A stretch of DNA of 7,445 nt. Source: Armatimonadota bacterium (GTDB taxonomy: Bacteria > Armatimonadota > JAAZEB01). The notes beneath the pieces were generated by a model. It was not told the origin of the DNA, searched no databases, and was given only the letters and a program-made list of their open reading frames with translations. Position 1 is the stretch's first letter. Every line of letters starts with the position of its first letter. Of the stretch, positions 1 to 5,706 are shown piece after piece. The translations under genes and the position numbers were made by a program. The stretch spans positions 1 through 7,445 of the forward strand of contig DUUU01000262.1 of NCBI GenBank assembly GCA_012841485.1, written 5' to 3'.

Positions 1-706
1 CGAAGAGCCGGAAGTAGGTCTTCAGCTCCTCATAGGCGGCGACGGCGAGGTCCATCTCCCAGACGCGCTGGTAGTCGCAGAGGAAGGGAAAGACCGGCGC
101 AGCCCGCTTGATCCCGGGTTCGAGCGCAGCGCAGGCGAGCGTGAGGCCTCCGCCCTGCGAGCCGCCGGTGGCGCCGACTCGCTTCGCGTCCACTTCCGGC
201 ATCGCCATGACGATCCGGGCAAGTTGGGCGCAGTCGAGGTAGACCTGCCGGAAGAAGAGCTTTTCCGGGGCGTCGTCCAGGCCTCGGATGATGTGCCCGC
301 GCAGTGTATTCCCCTTGACGCCCCCAGGATCCTCCGAGAGTCCTCCCTGGCCCCGCACGTCGAGCGCGGCCACGGAGTAGCCCTGCGAGACGTAGGCGAG
401 TTTGTCGGACCATTCGCCGCTGTTCCCGGAGTAGCCGTGGAAGAAGAGCACGGCCGGGTGTGGCTTGGGGACGTTCTTTGGGCGGAGGTACTTGGCATGG
501 ATCCGCGCGCCACCCACGCCAGTGAACCAGAGGTGGTAGCACTCAGCGTGATGCGTCTTCAGCGGGTAGGGCTCTAGCTCCACGCGGGGATCAATCGCTC
601 GCATCTCTGCCAGCGCCTTGTCCCAATACGCCTCCATATCGGCCGGCCGCGGGTTGCGGCCCTTGTACTCGCGCAGTTGCGCCAACGGCAGATCTATGAG
701 TGGCAT
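1..706 (-). CDS. CE7 acetyl xylan esterase / cephalosporin-C deacetylase, 3' end cut off by window edge
   Basis: Family members are alpha/beta hydrolases that remove acetyl groups from short xylo-oligosaccharides or cephalosporin C, usually in the cytoplasm as hexamers. The 235 visible residues start MPLIDLPLAQLREYKG. They show the oxyanion segment FFHGYSG (H90-G91-Y92), the CE7 signature RGQGG (118-122), the beta-interface stretch GHIIRG (137-142) and the nucleophile elbow GGSQGG with Ser183, close to the serine position known in CE7 enzymes. The frame is open to base 1. CE7 proteins are about 320 residues, so roughly 85 C-terminal residues, including the catalytic Asp and His ('HE' motif), lie outside the window. 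The ATG at 706 is preceded by GGGGAGAG (711-718), a good ribosome binding site. No signal peptide is visible, which fits import and cytoplasmic deacetylation of oligosaccharides. The gene lies 121 bases downstream of dnaE on the same strand. Family assignment is firm; the natural substrate is inferred. Confidence 0.93.
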   Translation of the reverse strand, partial: MPLIDLPLAQLREYKGRNPRPADMEAYWDKALAEMRAIDPRVELEPYPLKTHHAECYHLWFTGVGGARIHAKYLRPKNVPKPHPAVLFFHGYSGNSGEWSDKLAYVSQGYSVAALDVRGQGGLSEDPGGVKGNTLRGHIIRGLDDAPEKLFFRQVYLDCAQLARIVMAMPEVDAKRVGATGGSQGGGLTLACAALEPGIKRAAPVFPFLCDYQRVWEMDLAVAAYEELKTYFRLF

Positions 707-710
707 TGTT

Positions 711-718
711 CTCTCCCC
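711..718 (-). promoter_or_regulatory. ribosome binding site of the CE7 esterase gene
   Basis: On the minus strand the bases read GGGGAGAG, with the GGAG core six bases before the ATG at 706. It supports that start and allows independent translation after dnaE. No convincing promoter is seen in 707-827, so the esterase may depend on read-through from dnaE or on a promoter that does not resemble sigma-70. Confidence 0.7.
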
Positions 719-827
719 TGGGTGATCTGTTGTCGAGGCTTGCGGCACCGATGCCACAGGCTCACACGCACATTTCGCGCTCGCCGGACGATGCCCTGCC
801 GCTGATCCGAACTAGCCGCCCCCGCCT

Positions 828-3800
828 CTAAATGCCTAGCAGACACCCTGGGCCAAGGAGTTCATGCACGCGCTGGACCAGCTCCGGAGCCGGCCGGATG
901 CCAAGTCCCTGACACTCGATGGTATAGCGATCTCCCGGGGTCACCTCCAACTGGAGCAGGAGACGCCGGTCGCCGGGATGCGCCTGCAGCGCGCTCCGAA
1001 GCTCGCGCAGGAAGCGCGCGCGCATGTGTGCTCGGGGCACCTGGATGATCACCGGGTCGCCCTGGGGCGGTTCGGGCTCATCCGGCACGACGGTGTCTGG
1101 CTCGCCGCCTGGATGGGTGGAGGAGATGCCGTTAGCGCCGTTTCCCCTGGAGCCGTTGCGATAGCCGTTAGCGGGGTGATGGCCGTTGCCATTCGCGGGG
1201 GCATGGAGCCCGGCCTCGCCACCATCCGCCGGCTTGCGCACGGGCCGGACGCTCTCCGCAATGATCTCCACCTGGCCGCGAGAGGGCGCCTCCTCCTCGC
1301 CGCTCTCCTCCTTGCCGGAGTCCTTGCTGCTCACCTTCCCCTCGATGACAACGACCCTCTCCGGCTGCAAGTGGGGGGCGTACTCCTGGAGCACGTTCGG
1401 CCAGATGATCACCTCGATGGTGCCGAGCCAGTCCTCCAGGCCGATCACCATCATCGGATCGCCCTTGCGTGTGTTGAGGCGGCGGATTCGCGAGATGATG
1501 CCTCCAACGCGGACGACCTCTTTATCCTCGCGTTCGGCAACTTCTTGGGTAGTGAGCACCCGCATCCGCTGGAGTGCAGGGCGATACTCCATCACCGGGT
1601 GATCCGTGAGGTAGAAGCCGAGCAGATCCCGTTCGGCGGAGAGAAGCTCCTCGCGCGAGAACTCGGGCACATCCGGCAGGGATTCCTCGGGAGATGCCTC
1701 GGGCTGCCCTGCATCGTCGGCCAGCAGGTCCAGCATAGAGAACTGACCGACCTCTCGTTCCTTGCGCGCGCGCTGCCCCTGGGCGATTGCCTGGTCGAGC
1801 GCGGCGATGAGCTGGGCGCGGCGAACGCCGGTGCTATCGAACGCGCCTGCGCGGATCAGGCATTCGATGGTGGCCCGGTTGAGCGCCCCGGATCCGCCGA
1901 TGCGCGTGCAGAACTCGTGCAGCGAGCGGAAGGGGCCGTTGGCGCGCTCGGCGATGATCTGCTCGATCACGCCTCGGCCCACGTTCTTGATGGCGGCCAG
2001 CCCGAAGCGCACCGCGTAACGCGGATCCAGGGCATCCGTCGCCCCCTCTTCTGGCTCGATGGCCTCGACCGAGAAATCGGCCTGGCTCTTGTTGATGTCC
2101 GGCGGGAGCACCGGAATCCCGAAGTGCCGGCACTCATCCACGTAGGTGACGACTTTGTCCTTGTTCTCCATGAACGCCGTCATCAGGGCGGCGAGGTACT
2201 GCACCGGGTAGTTGCACTTCAGGTAAGCCGTCTGATACATGAGGAGGGCGTAGGCTGCCGAGTGGCTCTTATTGAAGCCGTACTTGGCAAAGTTTGCCAT
2301 CAACTCGTAGATGTGCTCGGCTGTTTTCTTGGGCACCCCCTGGGCTTCCGCGCCCTCGATGAAGAGGGGGCGGTTCTTGTCCATCACATCCTGCTTCTTC
2401 TTGCTCATCGCCTTCATGAGGGCCTCGGCCTGAACGGCGCTGAAGCGTCCCATCACCATGGCGATCTTCATCACCTGTTCCTGATAGAGCAGGATGCCGT
2501 AGGTGTCCTTGAGGACCGGCTCGAGCATGGGGTGGGGGTACTCCACCTTGGCACGGCCATGCCGGCGCGCGATGAAATCCTGGACCATGCCGCTCTGCAG
2601 CGGGCCCGGGCGGTAGAGCGCGATGAGGGGGGCGACATCCTTGAAGGCGCGCGGCTTCAGGTCGCGCAAGAGCTGGCGCATTCCGGAGCTTTCCACCTGG
2701 AAGACGCCCATGGCGTCGCCGTTCCCCAGCATCTGGTAGGTGCGCTCGTCATCGAGGGGGATCTGGTCGAGCGTGAGCTTCTTGCCCGTCGTCTCCTCGA
2801 TCAAGTGGAGCGCCTTGCTGACAACGGTGAGGTAGGAGAGACCGAGGAAGTCCATCTTCAGGAGGCCCACCTCTTCCACCACGCGGAAGTCGAACTGGGT
2901 GGTGGGGATGGGCGAGTCGCCGGTGCGCTGGAGGGGAACGACGTTGGTGAGTGGCTCCTTGGAGATGACGACGCCCGCGGCATGGGTGGAAGCGTGCCGG
3001 CTGAGTCCCTCGATGCCCTGCGCCGTATCGAAGAGGTTGCGGATCTGCGGGTCGGACTCGTACTCACTGCGCAGCTCTGGAATCGTCTCCAGGAAGTGGC
3101 GCAGCGGGGGCGAGCTGGGCATGGTGGGGATCAGCTTGCAGATGCGGTCCACGTCCGAGCGGGGCACCTGGAGGGCGCGCGCCGCATCGCGCACGGCGGC
3201 TTTGGGGCCCAGCGTCCCGAAGGTGATGATCTGGGCGACGCAATCGGCGCCATACTTCTCTACCACATACTGCAACACCTCATCGCGGCGGAGATCCTCG
3301 AAGTCCACGTCGATATCCGGCATCTTCTTGCCGTCAATACGGAGGAAGCGCTCGAACATCAGGTCGTTTTCAATCGGATCGATGCTCGAGATGCCGAGGA
3401 GGTAGGTCACCATGCAGCCGGCGGCGGATCCTCTCGCCTGGGCGAGGATGCCCCTGCTGCGCGCGAAGTGCACGAAGTCGTTCACGATGAGGAAGTAGGC
3501 GGAGAAGCCCTTCGACTGGATGACGTCCAACTCGAAGCGGAGGCGGGCTTCCATCTCCGGCGTGAATTCGCGATAGCGACGCGGGATGTTGTCGCGGCAC
3601 AGCTTCTCCAGGTAGCTCTCGTAGGTGTAGCCGGGGGGCACCTCATAGTGCGGGAGCACCTGCTGAAAGGTGAGCTCAACGTTGCAGCGCTCGGCGATCT
3701 CGATGGTGTTGCGCATCGCCTCGGGGTGATCGGGGAAGAGGCGGGCCATCTCCTCCGCGTCCTTCAGGTAGAACTCCGGGGCATGGAAGCGCATCCGCTT

Positions 3801-4502
3801 TTCATCATCGACGGTCGTGTTCGTCTGGATGCACAGGAGAACGTCGTGCGCCTGCGCGTCTTCCTTGCGCAAGTAGTGGAGATCGTTGGTGACGATGAGG
3901 GGAAGGTCTAGCTCGCGCGCGATCTGCAAGATCCCCTCGTTGGCCGTGCGCTGCTCGGGGATGCCATGATCCTGGAGCTCCAGATAGTAGCGGCCCGGGA
4001 AGACCTCCGCCATCCACCCGGCCAGTTCGCGTGCCTTCTGCATGTTGCCGGCGAGGAGGTGCGAGGGAAGCTCGCCACCCAGGCAGGCACTGGACGCGAT
4101 CAGCCCCTCGCTGTGCGCCGCGAGGATCTCGCGGTCTACTCTCGGCTTATAGTAGTAGCCCTCGAGCGATGCCATGCTCACCAGCTTCATCAGGTTCTGG
4201 TAGCCGGTCAGGTTCTCCGCCAGAAGAACGAGGTGGTACTGCTCCCGGTCGAGCACCGGATCGCGGTCCGCACGCCCGCGCGGGGCCATATACACCTCGC
4301 ACCCAAGGATCGGCTTCACACCTGCCTTTTTACAGGTGTCGTAGAACTCCACCGCGCCATACATCACGCCGTGATCGGTCAGCGCCACGGCGGGCATGCC
4401 GAGCTCTGCCACGCGCCCGACGAGGTCCTTGACGCGACAGGCTCCATCCAGGAGCGAGAACTCGGTGTGGTTGTGCAGGTGAACAAAGTCAGCGCCCGAC
4501 AT
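828..4502 (-). CDS. dnaE: DNA polymerase III subunit alpha (DnaE, replicative polymerase)
   Basis: Catalytic subunit of the replisome. The protein has 1224 residues (E. coli DnaE is about 1160). An N-terminal PHP domain (about 1-270) keeps a full set of putative metal ligands: H8, H10, D43, H44, E69, H90, C140, D207, H209. The polymerase core carries PDIDVDF with D398 and D400, and D551 in DFLGL, matching the E. coli catalytic aspartates 401, 403 and 555. A helix-hairpin-helix segment lies near 871-890. A beta-clamp-binding-like sequence GQFSMLDLL (919-927) resembles the QxSLF type. An OB fold spans about 996-1088 and holds an acidic insert (1061-1072). An Asn-Gly-rich linker (1104-1125) leads to a small C-terminal domain (1151-1224). 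I chose the ATG at 4502 because MSGADFVHLHNH matches the family N terminus and AGAGAGGA precedes it. An upstream in-frame ATG at 4577 would add 25 atypical residues and has a poorer ribosome binding site. Confidence 0.98.
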   Translation of the reverse strand: MSGADFVHLHNHTEFSLLDGACRVKDLVGRVAELGMPAVALTDHGVMYGAVEFYDTCKKAGVKPILGCEVYMAPRGRADRDPVLDREQYHLVLLAENLTGYQNLMKLVSMASLEGYYYKPRVDREILAAHSEGLIASSACLGGELPSHLLAGNMQKARELAGWMAEVFPGRYYLELQDHGIPEQRTANEGILQIARELDLPLIVTNDLHYLRKEDAQAHDVLLCIQTNTTVDDEKRMRFHAPEFYLKDAEEMARLFPDHPEAMRNTIEIAERCNVELTFQQVLPHYEVPPGYTYESYLEKLCRDNIPRRYREFTPEMEARLRFELDVIQSKGFSAYFLIVNDFVHFARSRGILAQARGSAAGCMVTYLLGISSIDPIENDLMFERFLRIDGKKMPDIDVDFEDLRRDEVLQYVVEKYGADCVAQIITFGTLGPKAAVRDAARALQVPRSDVDRICKLIPTMPSSPPLRHFLETIPELRSEYESDPQIRNLFDTAQGIEGLSRHASTHAAGVVISKEPLTNVVPLQRTGDSPIPTTQFDFRVVEEVGLLKMDFLGLSYLTVVSKALHLIEETTGKKLTLDQIPLDDERTYQMLGNGDAMGVFQVESSGMRQLLRDLKPRAFKDVAPLIALYRPGPLQSGMVQDFIARRHGRAKVEYPHPMLEPVLKDTYGILLYQEQVMKIAMVMGRFSAVQAEALMKAMSKKKQDVMDKNRPLFIEGAEAQGVPKKTAEHIYELMANFAKYGFNKSHSAAYALLMYQTAYLKCNYPVQYLAALMTAFMENKDKVVTYVDECRHFGIPVLPPDINKSQADFSVEAIEPEEGATDALDPRYAVRFGLAAIKNVGRGVIEQIIAERANGPFRSLHEFCTRIGGSGALNRATIECLIRAGAFDSTGVRRAQLIAALDQAIAQGQRARKEREVGQFSMLDLLADDAGQPEASPEESLPDVPEFSREELLSAERDLLGFYLTDHPVMEYRPALQRMRVLTTQEVAEREDKEVVRVGGIISRIRRLNTRKGDPMMVIGLEDWLGTIEVIIWPNVLQEYAPHLQPERVVVIEGKVSSKDSGKEESGEEEAPSRGQVEIIAESVRPVRKPADGGEAGLHAPANGNGHHPANGYRNGSRGNGANGISSTHPGGEPDTVVPDEPEPPQGDPVIIQVPRAHMRARFLRELRSALQAHPGDRRLLLQLEVTPGDRYTIECQGLGIRPAPELVQRVHELLGPGCLLGI
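1128..1193 (-). repeat. Asn-Gly codon repeat within the dnaE linker
   Basis: DnaE residues 1104-1125 contain six Asn-Gly dipeptides in 22 residues, mostly encoded by AAC or AAT followed by GGC or GGT-type codons, so the DNA is an imperfect short repeat. It links the OB fold to the C-terminal domain and is expected to be disordered and flexible. Reading frame is preserved through it, so it is part of the protein and not a disruption. Confidence 0.7.
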
Positions 4503-4511
4503 CAAAGCCGA

Positions 4512-4519
4512 TCCTCTCT
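4512..4519 (-). promoter_or_regulatory. ribosome binding site that decides the dnaE start
   Basis: The minus strand reads AGAGAGGA, nine bases before the ATG at 4502. The spacing is slightly long but usable. This, plus the family-typical N terminus, favours 4502 over the in-frame ATG at 4577. Confidence 0.6.
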
Positions 4520-4678
4520 GAGCGTTTTGAACGTACCCACCGTGGCATCGCCGCGAACACGGGGGCCCGTTCGTCATGGCAGGCTTGGCCCTGCGCGCCT
4601 CTGACGGCCGGGCCGCGATGGTGCCGCGCTAGACCCCTATGTTGGGGGGCGCCCTGGCAGCACGCCCTATATGTGGCG

Positions 4679-4707
4679 ATTATAGCACTCGGGACGCTGC
4701 CAAGCAA
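4679..4707 (-). promoter_or_regulatory. sigma-70-type promoter with extended -10, reading toward dnaE
   Basis: On the minus strand a perfect -10 hexamer TATAAT (4679-4684) is preceded by TGC, making an extended -10. A -35-like TTGCTT (4702-4707) lies exactly 17 bases upstream and matches three of six consensus positions. Transcription would start near 4672, giving a leader of about 170 bases before the ATG at 4502. A perfect -10 is conspicuous in such GC-rich DNA. The assignment to dnaE rests on orientation and distance; start-site mapping would settle it. Confidence 0.68.
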
Positions 4708-4840
4708 GCCGACAGAATGTTCTGGTGGCCCCTGGCCTGGATGCGCGGGGGACGATTCGGCACGTGATTTGCTCTGGGGAAGGGGAGCCTTCACGGCGAG
4801 GTAAGGGGAAGGCGCTGAACGTCGTGGGGGCTCGCGTTCC
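4708..4840. other. intergenic stretch without recognised feature
   Basis: Between the dnaE promoter and the inverted-repeat region I see no ORF with plausible composition and no convincing plus-strand promoter. Two purine-rich GGGGAAGG copies (near 4776 and 4804) and a CACGTG palindrome (4761-4766) are present, but they are too short to interpret. Confidence 0.4.
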
Positions 4841-5029
4841 GGCCGGCCAGGGAGCCGGCCTCTAAATAGAGTGCGGCTCCGGTGGGGGGCTCCGCAAAAG
4901 GAGGCATTCCGACCGTGCGATGGGTTAGCCCATTACCGGAGCCGCGCATCTACCTGTTACCCAGGAATCCCCTGGGCCAAACGCGCATCTCCGGGTCATG
5001 CGCGAGGCAGCAACCCGGCCTCGTGCGTG
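4841..5029 (+). ncRNA. candidate structured RNA or 5' leader of the STAS gene (family not recognised)
   Basis: Four consecutive inverted repeats occupy this gene-free stretch. H1: 4841-4847 pairs with 4854-4860 (7 bp, 6-base loop). H2: 4871-4883 pairs with 4935-4947 (13 bp including one U-G), enclosing two small hairpins, 4890-4893/4900-4903 with loop GCAAAA and 4920-4924/4929-4933 with loop TTAG. H3: 4960-4965 pairs with 4971-4976 (6 bp, 5-base loop). H4: 4997-5008 pairs with 5018-5029 (12 bp including two wobbles, 9-base loop). The wobbles are G-U only if the plus strand is transcribed; on the minus strand they become C-A mismatches. The element ends 88 bases before the STAS start at 5118, so a cis-acting leader or riboswitch-like role is possible, as is an independent small RNA. 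I could not match it to tmRNA, RNase P, 6S or a riboswitch I know. High GC raises the chance of fortuitous pairing. Confidence 0.4.
4896..4904 (+). promoter_or_regulatory. strong Shine-Dalgarno sequence lying within the structured region
   Basis: AAAAGGAGG is close to a perfect anti-16S match and stands ten bases before a GTG at 4915. Its GGAG can pair with CTCC at 4890-4893, which would hide it within the H2 arm of the candidate structured RNA. It may also be a fortuitous purine run. Confidence 0.35.
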
Positions 5030-5070
5030 CGCTGGAATGGATGGTTAGCCCGGGGTGGATCTGGGCATAG
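4915..5070 (+). CDS. possible 51-residue leader ORF, doubtful
   Basis: A GTG at 4915 opens a 51-residue frame ending at the TAG at 5068-5070. The peptide begins VRWVSPLPEPRIYLLP and ends PGWIWA. It has no recognised domain, no signal peptide and no membrane segment, and it is rich in Pro, Arg and Trp. The only positive evidence is the strong AAAAGGAGG upstream and the position ahead of the STAS gene. It runs through hairpins H3 and H4, so translating ribosomes would unfold them, as in attenuation by leader peptides; this is inference. It may equally be non-coding, since short open frames are common by chance at this GC content. Confidence 0.18.
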   Translation: MRWVSPLPEPRIYLLPRNPLGQTRISGSCARQQPGLVRALEWMVSPGWIWA

Positions 5071-5107
5071 ATCAGGGCGAGTTCACCAATCGCCCGGAGA
5101 GGTGCGC

Positions 5108-5113
5108 GGAGGT
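5108..5113 (+). promoter_or_regulatory. ribosome binding site that decides the STAS gene start
   Basis: GGAGGT stands four bases before the GTG at 5118 (five from the GGAGG core). The alternative in-frame GTG at 5055 has no purine-rich sequence at a suitable distance, so 5118 is preferred. Confidence 0.6.
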
Positions 5114-5117
5114 AGGC

Positions 5118-5453
5118 GTGGAGGATCTCTTTGCGGTCAGGGTGAGTGGCAACGCAGTGGTGGAGTGTCAGGGCGAGATGGACATCTGCGCGCAGGCGCC
5201 TCTGCGAGAGGCGCTGGCGCGGGCAATGCACGATCACTCCGCCCAGGTGAAGGTGGACCTCTCGCAGGTGCGCTACATCGACTCCGCGTGTATTGTCGTG
5301 CTCCTGCGTGCCGCGGATGCCCTGCGCCGGCAGGGCGGGCGCCTGGTGCTGACCGCCGCTAGCCCCGTGGTCTGCCGTGCCCTCTCCCTCCTCGGCCTGG
5401 ATCGGCAGCATTGGCCTGGCTGCACCGGCGAACCGCCCCACGGCTCCCTATAG
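5118..5453 (+). CDS. STAS-domain protein, anti-sigma factor antagonist-like
   Basis: The 111-residue product is essentially one STAS domain. Such proteins (SpoIIAA/RsbV type) release a sigma factor by binding its anti-sigma kinase, and are switched off by phosphorylation of a conserved serine. The start VEDLFAVRVSGNAVVECQGEMD fits the first strands (GEMD at 19-22 corresponds to the usual GELD). KVDLSQVRYIDSACIVVLLRA (from residue 45) matches the DLSxVxxIDS region, with Ser56 as the likely phosphoacceptor. The usual 'DSSG' or 'DSAG' here reads DSAC, replacing the conserved glycine by Cys58. The tail after the last helix (about residues 95-111) is short and polar. No kinase, phosphatase or sigma gene lies in the window, so its partners are unknown. 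An in-frame GTG at 5055 would give 132 residues but lacks a ribosome binding site. The STAS fold call is secure; the regulatory role is inferred from the family. Confidence 0.87.
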   Translation: MEDLFAVRVSGNAVVECQGEMDICAQAPLREALARAMHDHSAQVKVDLSQVRYIDSACIVVLLRAADALRRQGGRLVLTAASPVVCRALSLLGLDRQHWPGCTGEPPHGSL

Positions 5454-5706
5454 CGCGGCAGAGGCCCCGGACGCCTCGAAGCCTCCTTCTCCCCGCGAGT
5501 GCGTCTCGCAGTTCCATGCACTCCTGGCCTCAGCCGGTCTGAAACGTCCCTCTCTCTCCCTTCCCGCATCTGCGGTCGTCAGGGTGGGATGGCACCGTGG
5601 CGGCATCAGGCGGCGTTCGGGCAGGCGCGATACCCACGCTGCGGTGTGTCGCTCACCAGGACGCAGGAGAGCGCCCTCCCGGCGCCGAAGCTTGGCCGGA
5701 GAGAAG
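5454..5706. other. intergenic region between the STAS gene and the hydrolase
   Basis: This region holds no supported gene. A weak hairpin (5461-5465 with 5473-5477), followed by a pyrimidine-rich run, could end STAS transcription. A second small inverted repeat (5671-5675 with 5681-5685) sits just before the hydrolase ribosome binding site. No sigma-70-like promoter was recognised on either strand. The hydrolase frame stays open upstream to 5377, but the translated sequence is Arg/Ser/Pro-rich and overlaps the STAS gene, so it is judged non-coding. Confidence 0.45.
5698..5703 (+). promoter_or_regulatory. ribosome binding site of the alpha/beta hydrolase gene
   Basis: GGAGAG lies with its GGAG core five bases before the ATG at 5707. 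It picks this start over the upstream open frame and over the close ATG pair at 5722-5727. Confidence 0.65.

Noticed and set aside
22..577. Open frames on both strands within the CE7 esterase region
   Set aside because: They are alternative frames of the esterase with Arg/Ser/Pro-biased composition; the true frame runs uninterrupted from 706 to the window edge and carries all the family motifs.
864..4604. Very long plus-strand open frame opposite dnaE (1015 codons, then 212 more in the same frame)
   Set aside because: It is in codon register with dnaE, so its stops could arise only from TTA, CTA or TCA codons in dnaE. These are nearly absent in this GC-rich gene; one CTA at 3909-3911 gives the single stop. 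The translation is His/Leu/Ala/Arg-rich with no family resemblance.
4642..4673. Possible plus-strand promoter (TTGGGG and TATATG)
   Set aside because: The spacer is 20 bases, outside the usual 16-18, and the hexamers match poorly. No better plus-strand promoter for the structured region was found.
4951..5029. Resemblance to bacterial SRP RNA (CCTGTTACCC followed by AATCC, and GGGTCA with GGCAGCA)
   Set aside because: The invariant SRP54-binding loop with AGG opposite AGCAG is absent, and the arrangement of helices does not fit the SRP fold. The likeness is limited to short strings.
4920..5051. Repeated motif GGTTAGCCC (near 4923 and 5043)
   Set aside because: Only two short copies, one explained as the loop and arm of a small hairpin; too short to call a repeat or operator pair.
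5377..5706. Upstream in-frame extension of the alpha/beta hydrolase by 110 residues
   Set aside because: It overlaps the STAS gene, is Arg/Ser/Pro-rich with no domain, and has no ribosome binding site, whereas GGAGAG precedes the ATG at 5707.
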